This document shows positions 23,160 through 33,052 of a DNA stretch of 64,000 nt, piece by piece; the first letter of the stretch is position 1, and each line of letters starts with the position of its first letter. The position numbers and the translations under genes are program-made. The stretch comes from Phymorhynchus buccinoides. Taxonomy: Eukaryota; Mollusca; Gastropoda; Neogastropoda; Raphitomidae. The notes under the pieces were generated by a model, which saw nothing but the letters and a program-made list of their open reading frames with translations, ran no database searches and had not been told where the DNA came from. The DNA is taken from NCBI GenBank assembly GCA_017654935.2, contig CM065710.1:24963582-25027581 (forward strand), written 5' to 3'.

Positions 23160-24752
23160 TTATTACAACAACAAAAACTACAGATGAGCATGCATATAAT
23201 TCAACATTGTGGTCCTCCTTTCTTAAATAAACCCATGAATCTGTCAAGTATAACAAGTAATCAAAAATTATGAAGATTGATCTGTTTTGAGCACATGTAC
23301 TAAACTTTTTAAACAGTCACGTTGATAGATCTGTTCTTTTTTTCTTTTCTTTTTTTCTTTTTTTCTCTTTTACTTTACTTCTACACAAAACACAATACAC
23401 TGTTCTCTCTTACTTTACTTCTTCACAAAACAGATACACTGTTCTCTCCCTTTAAAAAAAATCAAAGCCATGTGAACTGATCCTGAGTTTGGGTACATAA
23501 AATAATAAAAAAAAATGTCTAAGAGTAACAACCGCTTTTCTTTCTTGTCTGATTAAACAGAATATTAATTGTTCCCCCCCCCCCCCCCCCCCCCCCTGTA
23601 TTTCCTGCTTTTCTCTAATTTTCTAGTACTTTTCTTAAAGTTTGTTTTTTAAGTTTATTTTCTGTTTATATCATTTTTTTTAATATATTTTTTTCCAAAT
23701 TGTATTATCCCCCCCCCCCCGATAGATCTGTTCTACATGTTTCATTTTATTATTGCTTTGTTTGTCTACCTGACAATGTATCTAGGGGCTAGTAGCCGTA
23801 AGACAATAAACCATTCTTCATTGTTCAAAAAACAACAAATAACTTTTAAAAAACAGAATTAAGGTTGTCGTTTCTTTAATTTGAATGAAAGAGTCTTGAT
23901 ACATCTAGGTCTAGCAACCAAGCAAACCTGGCCAAATAGGTTTTTCAAGTAGTAAACCTTTTGTAAATGTCATAAAACGTAAGGGAAGGTACCCAAATGT
24001 CGGATGGCTCCTATGTCAGTATTAGTTCCTGAGCGAAGTTTCAAGAAGTATTGTTTTTTGTTTAATCCGTGCATCCGTGCGTCCGTCCATCCATCCATCC
24101 ATCTGACCGGTCGCGTTTCCTTAAAAAACATTAACTCTATTTCAATCACTTTTAGTGTGTAAGTTATAGAGGATATCAGCTATCGACTGATTGCTTTAGT
24201 TTTAATTTAAGGTCAAGGTATTGCTGATTAATGAGTTCAACCCCCAAAACACTTAATCGTTTATATCTCGCAAACGTTTGCACATATTTCAATGTAGGTT
24301 TTTTTCACATCGTTGTCTTCTCAAAGGGCTATGACATTGTGATCATAAATTTGTCTGTGCGCACGTGGATGCGTTCGCGCGTGCAAGCAAATCATTGGGT
24401 TTGAACCCCCAAAGCTGTCTCTCAAGAACTATTGTATGGAATCGCTTCAAATTTATTGTGGTGGTGCTTCACAGTACATAAAAGGCCCCATACAAAAATA
24501 ATAACCATGGTGACCTTGACCTTGAAGTTTGACCTTGAAAACGTACGTTTCTTCTTGTGGCCATATCTTTCACATCGTTGAACTTAAAATGTTCAAATTT
24601 GGTGTGCAGATGCATTGGCTTAAGGTAATTCCGAATACAAGAAAGGTAGAGGTCAAGGTCACAACTGTTATAGTCTATCGATATGGCCATCTGTAAACGA
24701 TCATTGACAGCCACACATTCTTGACACATTTATTATTAATTTATTTTGTTGG
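23160..24752. other. Gene-free stretch with LINE tail and AGGTCA-rich repeat
   Basis: Contains poly-C tracts (about 23,574-23,596 and 23,709-23,720), a LINE-tail-like segment ending 'agacaataaaccattc' near 23,815, and a dispersed repeat at about 24,000-24,720. The dispersed repeat carries AGGTCA/TGACCT half-sites and the 'gaatcgcttcaaattt' motif shared with 20.3 and 49.5 kb. No gene was seen. Confidence 0.65.
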
Positions 24753-25219
24753 CACAGCCGTTCAAAACACACAATATCAAGTTGTTTAGTTAAAACACTC
24801 AATCAAGAAATCTTAGATAAAAACTACATCAAGCATGTCCATATAAACATATCGATGGCTTGGAGTCAAAACGGACTATCTTTAGATAGTCCATTGACAT
24901 ATTATTGAACTTATTACGAAAACTAATAACTTGTATCAAAAACAGAAGATGCAGAAATATAAAAAGCATTCCTTTATATATTTCTGCAGTCATTGTTTGA
25001 TACAATTTATTAGTTTTTGTAATAACTCCAATAATACGTCAATGGACTATCTAAAGATAGTCCGTTTTGACTCCAAGCCATCGATATATTGGCTGTGTGT
25101 TCTTCATAGTATTTGTGATGTATTTCTTCCATCAGATTTATGGTAAAAACTTTTTTGTTGTGTAGTATCATGCAACATATTTAGTAGAAAATGTTCTTAA
25201 ATAATACAATTGATATCAC
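24753..25219 (+). mobile_element. CACAG MITE copy 1, left part (interrupted)
   Basis: The segment begins CACAGCCGTT and follows the sequence of the intact copy at 48,414-48,822 ('aagaaatcttagataaaaac', 'atttcttccatcagatttat', 'catatttagtagaaaatgtt'). It is interrupted by the palindromic element at 24,853-25,083, and stops at 25,219 where a 5.4-kb block is inserted. The rest of the copy lies at 30,607-30,787. TTGG stands outside the left end (24,749-24,752) and after the right end. Confidence 0.88.
24853..25083. mobile_element. Palindromic (foldback) MITE of 231 bp
   Basis: The two arms of about 105 bp are near-perfect inverted repeats, starting 'cgatggcttggagtcaaaac' and ending with its reverse complement. 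ATAT stands at both ends and may be the target duplication or part of the palindrome. Each arm also holds the 20-bp hairpin GGACTATC-TTTA-GATAGTCC. The CACAG MITE copy at 48.4 kb lacks this insert at the corresponding position. Confidence 0.88.
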
Positions 25220-25500
25220 CAGCCCCCGTAGCTCAGTGGTTAGAGTTGCGGACTAGTGACTGGGAGGTCATGGGTTCGAATCCCATCAGAGTCTTGTGTT
25301 TTTTTCGGCCCAGGCCGGCTCCTACCCAGAGTGAGTGTGCTGTGGGCTCAATAGGAAGACTGGGACCACACAGTCGAGCTTCATCCACTTTACGGATGTG
25401 TATTTGAGAGTGTTGCTCTAATTTCTTGACCAACACTGCAGGTGTCTGTTCCTCCCGGGGCCTGGTTGACGCCAGGATAAATTTGATAGGGAGCGTGGAG
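25220..25500 (+). mobile_element. tRNA-derived SINE (head and body)
   Basis: Starts directly after the 13-bp target repeat with 'agcccccgtagctcagtgg', a tRNA-like A box, and 'gggttcgaatccc' about 40 bp later, a B box. The downstream body is non-tRNA. The tRNA-like head lacks a foldable, standard acceptor end, so it is an RNA polymerase III promoter of a SINE and not a tRNA gene. Confidence 0.88.
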
Positions 25501-26012
25501 GACAGCCCTGTCACGTTGTCTCAAATCCTTAATGGATACCACAGCATCATCTTCATCAGGACTCATTATTATCATCATCATTATCATCATCATTTGATAG
25601 GGAGCGTGGAGGACAGCCCTGTCACGGTGTCTCAAATCCTTAATGGACACCACAGCATCATCTTCATCAGGACTCATCATCATTATCATCATCATTTGAT
25701 AGGGAGCGTGGAGGACAGCCCTGTCACGTTGTCTCAAATCCTTAATGGACACCACAGCATCATCTTCATCAGGACTCACTATTATCATTATCATCAATCA
25801 TTTGATAGGGAGCGTGGAGGACAGCCCTGTCACGTTGTCTCAAATCCTTAATGGTTACCACAGCATCATCTTCATCAGGACTCACTATTATCATTATCAT
25901 CAATCATTTGATAGGGAGCGTGGAGGACAGCCCTGTCACGTTGTCTCAAATCCTTAATGGTTACCACAGCATCATCTTCATCAGGACTCATTATTATCAT
26001 TATCATCAATCA
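25482..26012 (+). repeat. SINE 3' region amplified in tandem, 5 units of 102-111 bp
   Basis: Units begin 'tttgatagggagcgtggagg' at 25,482, 25,593, 25,695, 25,801 and 25,907 and run through 'ctcaaatccttaatgg' and 'catcttcatcaggactca' to an (ATTATC)-like spacer. The first unit is continuous with the SINE body, so the others are tandem copies of the SINE end. Differences between units are few. Confidence 0.92.
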
Positions 26013-26273
26013 CCGGAAAAAAAGAGAAAAAAGAAAGGGAAATGAAACGAGAAAAAGAAGAAGAAAAAACAGAGAGAAACGATAAATGAAAAAAGAAGAA
26101 ATGAGGAAGAAAGAAACAAGTGCGGATTCGCAATCGTTTGTGGCATGCGACAATTGAAAACGAAACATCATTTTAAAGAGCAGCCTCAATTTGTAGTGCA
26201 GCCTCACTTTGAAGTGCGACAATTTTGGAGCCTCACTTTGAAGTGCGACCGACCGACAGACAGACCGACAAAG

Positions 26274-26278
<5 letters not shown>
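26013..26278. other. A/G-rich stretch between SINE array and LINE
   Basis: Purine-rich sequence then a duplicated 'gcctcactttgaagtgcgac' (near 26,201 and 26,228). No gene was seen. Confidence 0.6.
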
Positions 26279-26312
<34 letters not shown>

Positions 26313-27897
26313 TCTTATATAGCGCCGTTCTCCTGGCGCAGCAGGACTCACAGCACTTTACAAAAAACATACATACAATAATCATGAAGAAAAACAACAT
26401 AATTATACAAAAGTGGAAACACAACCATAAAAAATCCATGAAAAACCCCAATTAGCCCATTATCGCACTGCACGCACACATAGACCAACTCAGCAAAAAC
26501 TCACAGAGGGTGAACTGAAGGGGAGAAGACACAGGAGATCAACAGAGGTATTTTTTGAAGAGAACAGTTTTCAGGACAATTTTGAAAGAAGACAAAGATG
26601 GAGAGCTGCGGAGAGAGGAACGGAGGTTGTTCCAGATGTGTGGTGCTTGGAAACGGAAAGCTCTGTTTCCAACTGTTTTGTATCTGGTGACAGGTGTGCA
26701 AAGAAGTTTGAGGCTACTTGATCTGAGGTTGCGTTCTGGTGTGTAGGCAGAGAGAAGAGAGGAGAGGTAGTCTGGAAGAGAGCCTTCGAAGTAGCGATAG
26801 GCAAGAGTGGCCACTTTGTACTCTACTCTAGCGTCAACAGGGAGCCAGTGCAGCTGTCTCAGCAGGGGTGTCGCTGAATCAGTCTTACGCTTTCTGAGCA
26901 CAACCCTGGCAGCAGCATTCTGGACTCTCTGAAGACGCTTGACAGTAGAGAGAGGGAGACCTGCAAGGACTGCATTGCAGTAATCAAGCCTGGACAGTAT
27001 GAGAGAAACAGCAAGTTATGTAGCAGCTTCAAGTGATAAGTATGAACGAATGGAACAAAGTCGCTGAAGATGATAGAATGTTGAACGACAGACAGATGAA
27101 ATATGTTGATCGAATGAGAGAGATTCATCCAGACAGACACCTAGATACTTTACTGACTTTTGAAAAGGTACTGAATCATCTGACAAGGTCAACGGATCAC
27201 GCTTTATCACCGAGAGGCCGTTTCGGTTTCCAACAGCTAACAACTCAGTCTTGTCCTCATTCAACTTGAGTCTATTCTTATCCATCCATGATTTGACATC
27301 AGACACGCATTGCTCCGTTTGATGGGACACCACAGGGAAATCAGAAACAGGGGCGGGCTTATTTATCTCAGTGTCATCAGCGAACTTATGATAATCAAAA
27401 TGATTGCTTTCAATGACATCTGAAAGAGGTTGGGTGTACAGAGTGAAGAGAATGGGGCCTAACACTGACCCCTGAGGGACACCACAACATAGCTGAGAGG
27501 GCTTGGAGGACAGACCATTGACCACAACCAACTGAGAACGTCCAGACAGGTATGAGCTGAACCAGTTTAAAGCAGTAGAACTGATACCAAAGGAGGCGGA
27601 CAAGCGTTCAAGGAGAATGGCATGATCGAATTGTGTCGAAAGTAGACGACAGATCCAGGAAGGCAACAATAGACACAAGGTTCTGATCCATGCTTGAAAG
27701 GAGGGAATCTGTGACAGCCAACAGAGCAGCTTCAGTGCTATGACAAGCGCGATAAGCAGATTGCTTTGACTCAAGAAGACCATTTTCCTGAAGATGTTGC
27801 AGAAGTTGTGATAGGACAACTTTCTCAAGCAGTTTGGAAAGAAAAGGAAGATTGGAAACTGGTCTGTAGTTTTGTAGGAGATTGGAATCAAGGGTTG
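26279..27897 (-). pseudogene. LINE (CR1/L2-like), 3' half with reverse transcriptase
   Basis: The 3' tail is (TTA)n at 26,279-26,312 on the plus strand, preceded on the element's strand by an 'agtgctgtgagtcctgctg'-type end. RT coding on the minus strand covers 27,891 down to 26,539: fingers near 27,850, GVPQGSVLGPILFTLYTQPL, FADDTEINK, VKYLGVCLDESLSFDQHI, RLQRVQNAAARVVL and LHWLPVDARVEYK. A frameshift lies near 27,635 and an in-frame TAA near 27,014. The 5' half continues at 29,620-30,440, beyond an inserted 1.7-kb LTR-like sequence. Confidence 0.9.
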
Positions 27898-27902
27898 GTT
27901 TC
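27898..27902. other. Target-site duplication, left copy
   Basis: GTTTC, matching GATTC at 29,615-29,619 with one mismatch. Removing the intervening DNA and one copy restores the LINE reading frame (leucine-lysine-lysine-proline-threonine). Confidence 0.75.
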
Positions 27903-29614
27903 TGTGACGAGGTAATGGGTTAAAAGGCTAAGTCCCTAGGGAAGACTTTTAGTGTGTTAAATTTTCAAGTAGAAAATTTGCCTTTAGCCCACTTCTCTAG
28001 GGTATGGGCGATGAGCAACTTTCCCGGCCCCTTTTCATCTAATAAATTTATATTTGTGCCCGGGTTCTGGCTCGTATGATTGTAAGAAATACAAGTGGTT
28101 GATTTGCTCTTAATGGCAGACAGAGAGAAGTAGGGTTTTACATGAAATTACAAGACTCCCACTCTCATCAGTCTGACCAAAGGGTTCAGGAGTATTTGAC
28201 ACTTGTATTTTATTTACTCACAAAATCTGCATAAGATTATGCAACAAAAATAATAAAGCAGCTCAATGGCGCCAAAACAAAATGTGAATGAAAAACAATG
28301 GAATCCGAAAGGATTTACAAGACTTTTGTCTTTCTAGAAGGTTAGCCCCAAGCGGGAAGGGTCACTTAAGTGTCTTCAGTGCCAGGGGGAAAGTTCAAAT
28401 GATTGGCGCGGTCCAGTGGACTTAGCTGCTGTCAAGTTTTCCGTAGTGATCGGCGAGTGCTGGGGTGGCTGGGCTTGCTCGTCAGGTGAGAGTAGCTCCC
28501 AGTCGTTCCGGTTACGGCTTCGCGGGATGGCACGGTTCAGGCGTGGTCTCCTCGCGGATTCTGGGTGCGGGGCGTCTTGGCGGTGTTCCCGTCTTGGTGC
28601 TTGTGAGTCAGGGATGATCGTCCTGCCCACAATGCCCTGCTGATAATCACAGGAGAAGGTGGATGTAGATCTCTATGGCTTAGAGACAAGGGGCTTCAGT
28701 CGGCAGGGAATTAGTGGATCCCAACCGGCTAGAAGGCTGCCCTTGTACAATAGCACTAAGAACACATAATCTGAATTTCAGTTAACAAACTGAGATCAGT
28801 GAAACATAAAAGGTGATCAAGCCAACATCACTCTCCATCCAACACCTGGAAAGGAATGGTATCATAAAGTGCAAGATTGCAACCCACAGGCTTCCTACTA
28901 AAAATAGACAAAAGGGTTAGTAGGCATAAAATCCGGTTCTGGTACCAAAAGAGTTAAAGTCAAAAACACACACACACAAATAATCAGTGCACATAAATAG
29001 AACAGAATGTTTACCACTTCTTTTCAATAACATATCTATCTACTCCTTATTCATCATTGAACATAGGATCTAGATCAAAAATAGGATCAAACAAACCAAA
29101 TCTCAATCACCAGCCATCAATAATACTCACTAGTTGGGCTATTATGACTGGCTGGGAGAGAGGTTGAGTCTGCAATGTTGCTCTAGCCAGGTTTCAGCGT
29201 CTTGTGTGAAAAGTATGTGTAGGCTAACTTTTTCTCACTACTCAAATTATAGCCCTGCCATTTTCAAACAATGAAAGCCTGTGATTGGTTGATAGCAGTT
29301 GACACGTCACAAGATGATGTCCTAGTGGTATGTATACTAGTACCCAACAATCACACGCCGGTTACATCATTATGACATGCCGACATTCCTATCCTTCTCG
29401 TGCTCTGAAAGGAAGGGTTCAAAGGGCGCCGACTGTGGAAGTCACTTTCTCGTGATGGGAAGGTAGATCGGGCTTCAAAGAGATAAATGCCTTAATCGGC
29501 GTCTGTTTGATGGTGGATGGCAATTAAAGTGGCGGCCGGCCCGAGAAATTAAAAGGGGAGAGAGGGGGGGGGGGTAGATAAGAAAGAGGGGTCGCGCGGG
29601 ACACTTACGTCACA
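27903..29614. mobile_element. Probable solo LTR (1,712 bp)
   Basis: The insert begins TGTGACGAGG and ends TTACGTCACA, so it has TG...CA ends within the short inverted repeat TGTGACG/CGTCACA, as LTRs do. It is flanked by a 5-bp direct repeat (GTTTC/GATTC) and interrupts a LINE frame exactly between lysine codons. No gag, pol or transposase frame was found; the only notable frame is an 84-codon minus-strand one at 28,376-28,630. A non-autonomous DNA transposon with 5-bp duplication is the alternative. Confidence 0.72.
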
Positions 29615-29619
29615 GATTC

Positions 29620-30440
29620 TTCAAGAGAGGAGTGACAATGGCTTGTTTCAGATAACTATCAACTGTGCCAGACAGAAGACTGTGGTTAATGATGGAGGTG
29701 ATGAGGGGGACCAAATCATCCTGACATTGTTTAACTAGTTCCGTTGGCATGGGGTCAAGGGAGGAAGTCTTATTTTGGGACTGCTTTAAGACTTTTCTTA
29801 TTTCGTCTTCAGACACAGTTCTGAACTGAGTCAAGCATGACCCCTGAAAGGGAGTGTGGGAATTGTCAATAGGGAAGTGACCAAGACCCTGCCTAAGTTT
29901 CTTGATCTTGTCAGCGAAAAATGTACAGAAAGCGTCAGGAATTTCTGGAGGGGCTATGTCCGTAGGAAGCACAAGACTTTTTGATTTCCCCATGAGTTTA
30001 TCAGACACAGCAAAAAGTTGCTTGCTGGAAGAACTGTTTTTGATTTCAGCACTATAGAACTCATGTTTGGCTGCATTCTGTTTGTCCTTGAGCGCATCTC
30101 TATCATGCACAAAGATCATGCGAACCACCGTTAGTTTGGTGGAGCGCCACTGACTTTCCACTTTACGAAGTCTGCACTTCTCCTTCTGAAGTTCATCAGT
30201 CTTCCATGGGGCGGAGGGGCGATCAGGGACACGGCGGGTGATGAGCGGGGCATGTTGATCCAGGATCTGCTTCATCCCGGTGTTGTAGGCAGCAACGTCA
30301 ACTGGTCCAGAAACAGTCATATCTGAACAAAAGGCTGTGATATCACTTCGAAACTTTTCTATATCGATTTTCTTCAGGTTTCTTGAAGAAGCGACTCGTT
30401 TTGTTTTTTCTGGATGGCAGCGGCAACAACAGCGGATGGA
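29620..30440 (-). pseudogene. LINE 5' part: endonuclease-RT linker and RT start
   Basis: The minus-strand frame up to about 30,440 encodes the linker region of a LINE polyprotein (APLITRRVPDRPSAPWKTDEL, then KMLSR-like and DAFCTFFADKIKKLR) and the start of the RT (SSLDPMPTELVKQC, QAIVTPLLKNL). It joins in frame with the 3' half at 27,897 once the inserted LTR is removed. The endonuclease domain is absent: the element ends at a GA microsatellite near 30,446. Confidence 0.85.
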
Positions 30441-30445
30441 GAGTG

Positions 30446-30558
<113 letters not shown>

Positions 30559-30606
30559 TGTGTAAAATGGAAAAATAAATAAATAAAGATGATGGGAAAA
30601 AAATGC

Positions 30607-30790
30607 AATTAATATCACAAACATAAATACAACTGCCCGTGAGTGAAAATCTAGCAATGGCAAACTACTATAACTTATTTCCAAACATACTACACTGTTA
30701 TTTGTGAAAGGTTACCTATGGAAAACTTCGGTTGGCTTGAAAAAACTTATGAAAATATAGATAAACTAAACGTCCTCTCAGAACAGTGTT
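30607..30790 (+). mobile_element. CACAG MITE copy 1, right part
   Basis: Begins with AATTAATATCAC, the second copy of the 13-bp repeat whose first copy is at 25,207-25,219. It then follows the right half of the intact copy at 48.4 kb ('gaaaatatagataaactaaa'), ending near AACAGTG, followed by TTGG. TTGG is also present just before the left end at 24,753, giving a 4-bp target duplication for the whole MITE. Confidence 0.86.
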
Positions 30791-31733
30791 GGGCAAATTG
30801 CTCAGTTTCTTGTCACTGGAGCGCAGATGCATCATGCTGCTGTTATGTGCCCAAGTTCACATTCCTGATTTGACATAACCCACAGATGCTGGCTTGAAAC
30901 AAGCAAAGACTTCTTTGGACGACGTCATAGCTTTATAATTCTGTTGAACTCTAAGGTACATTTTTGCTAATTATGACTTATCGGTTCAATTTATTTTGAA
31001 GAATGTGACACAAAAAGGTAGGTAATAGCACAAAATACACTCAATTCGAGGCTGGTAGATTGAGGTCCCTTTTATTGGAAACAAGACAAACGTTTCTGGC
31101 CTTAAGCAACAGAGTTTGCAGTCTGTGCTTATCGATATTCCAAAAATCATGCTGTGGTGTTATTCAGAGCGTTTTTGCATCCAAATAGAGCATTTTGATT
31201 CCCCATCAATTTCTTCTTCCTTTCTTGGTGCTTCTGGTTGATATCAACTAGTCGTTGATTTGCTCTAATTTTAAGCTTTCCAGAGGTAGGTGTCACTGTC
31301 CGGACTTTGGACGCCAGGGTGCCTAATGTTGGACAGATTGTTTGTTTTTTTAAGTCGAAAAACGTTTGATTTTGTTGAGATTATGAGACTAAAATTAGCA
31401 GGAATATGCAGGAAGAAACGCATATTTTTTAAATTCTTCACTGTGGACACCAAAGCGCTGGAAGGATATAACCAACCAATGGAAAATGTTTGTTTGCTTG
31501 TTTGCTTCATGTGTGCGTACGCATTTAGCGCTAGCCGGGTTGCACGTGCACAGAATGGCCATGTTGATGCGTTTTCCATTGTTTGTCTTGCTTTGCGTCT
31601 GCCTGTAGCAAAATCACACACAATTTTATGAATGAATGTTCAAAGGAAGGCAAACAAACCCTCCACACGTACACATGAGTCATTCAGATGAAAACCAGTA
31701 CATACAACAAGCTGCAAACATGCAGCATTTTAG
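30791..31733. other. Gene-free stretch
   Basis: Contains a short piece of dispersed repeat R1 ('gcgcagatgcatcatgctgc' near 30,822). The two overlapping open frames of 113-116 codons near 31,271-31,631 have no domain content. Confidence 0.55.
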
Positions 31734-32130
31734 TCAGCAGGACCGTGAGAATGCACTGTGGCATTTGTAAGCTGGATAAAGTCACCATCAAGTCGTCCAA
31801 CACTTCAACGTGAGTCAGAGCACCCTCAGCAGGCTTCTGAATCGTCGTGGCATGACCAGCTCCATGGCAGACAGGCCCCGCTGTGGGAGGCCATCGGCAA
31901 CAACTCCAGCACAAGACTGCTACATCCGGATCAGCCACCTGCAGAATCGATTTCAATCAGCCTCAGTAACCGCCCAGACTCTACTTGGAGGTCAAATAAT
32001 CGTTGACCAGGCTGTTCGAAATTGTCTGCATGCTGCAGGGTTATGGGCTGGCAGACCTGTCCGTGGACAGTCCTCGCACAGCATCAGCATTGAAACAGGC
32101 TTCCGAGCACAACCCAACATCGTTCCTGGA
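31734..32130 (+). pseudogene. Tc1-like transposase, N-terminal part
   Basis: Conceptual translation gives QQDRENALWHL, then SQSTLSRLLNRRGMTSSMAD and RPRCGRPSATT, the paired HTH and GRP(R)-type linker of Tc1 transposases, followed by AAGLWAGRPVRGQ. There are stops near 31,773 and 31,781 and a frameshift near 32,060. The frame is cut at 32,130 by a LINE insertion and resumes at 38,461. Confidence 0.87.
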
Positions 32131-32267
32131 CCTTCAATTCAATTCAATTCAATTCAATTCAAAAATCTTTATTATCCATTAAAAAAACAAGTTTAAAATG
32201 GAAAACTTTTTTGCACATGTGCAGCAGATTGAACTAAGACATGCACATTAAATCAAGTATTAAGAAC

Positions 32268-32290
32268 GCACACGCACACACGCACACGCA

Positions 32291-32367
<77 letters not shown>
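32268..32367. repeat. (CA)n microsatellite
   Basis: CA tract in the 3' UTR of the LINE. Confidence 0.96.
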
Positions 32368-32369
<2 letters not shown>

Positions 32370-33052
32370 TGTACATAATTTGAGAATAATACATAAATTA
32401 GAGAACTACAAACATTCAGTAAATAATGAGGAACCTTGAGGAACAAATGGAACAGGGTCTGGTTGGCTTAAACAAGAATTTATTCAAGAATAGAAAATCA
32501 TAACAAAGCAGCAATACATTTATGAACTTCGAGTACAACAAGCTAAGAGCTTATAAAGCGTACTCTAATATTTAAGTTGCACAGTAAGGACTGCACACGC
32601 AAAACTAATTTAACATTGAAAAAATAATAACATAAAATCAACAACAGTAGTAAACACTTATATACAAAAAGGAAAAAAAAAGAACAGAAAAAAAGAAAAT
32701 ACACAACAAAATTAAGTAAATCCAAACTACATGAATTGTAGGGGCAATATAAAACATTATGTCAGCTTGCATTGAATCAGAGTCATCACAAAGCTAAAAA
32801 AACAAAAACAACAACAAAAACAAATGGGATTGTAAAGTCATGTCAAGAGCAGAATAAATATTTGTTTATGCAAGTTTGCGCCCCTTATCAAAGGGAAACG
32901 ACGAATCATGTTACAGTCAGAATTAATCATGTTATTGAGAATTTGTTTGACAATTGAATAAAATTATAATGAGTAGTATTCTCAATAATTTAGTTTAGGA
33001 AATGGACAAAATATGCATGGAAAAATAATTTGACATATGCATCATTGCACGC

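Noticed and set aside
25220..25295. Functional tRNA gene
   Set aside because: A and B boxes are present, but the sequence continues into a SINE body, lacks a good acceptor stem and terminator, and is flanked by a target duplication.
28376..28630. 84-codon frame inside the LTR-like insert as a gag fragment
   Set aside because: Composition is Arg/Pro-rich, but no capsid or zinc-knuckle motif is present.
27903..29614. Insert as a cut-and-paste DNA transposon
   Set aside because: Possible, but TG...CA ends with a 5-bp repeat and the lack of longer inverted repeats fit a solo LTR better.
31271..31631. 113-116 codon overlapping frames on both strands
   Set aside because: No recognisable domain, and the two frames overlap on opposite strands.
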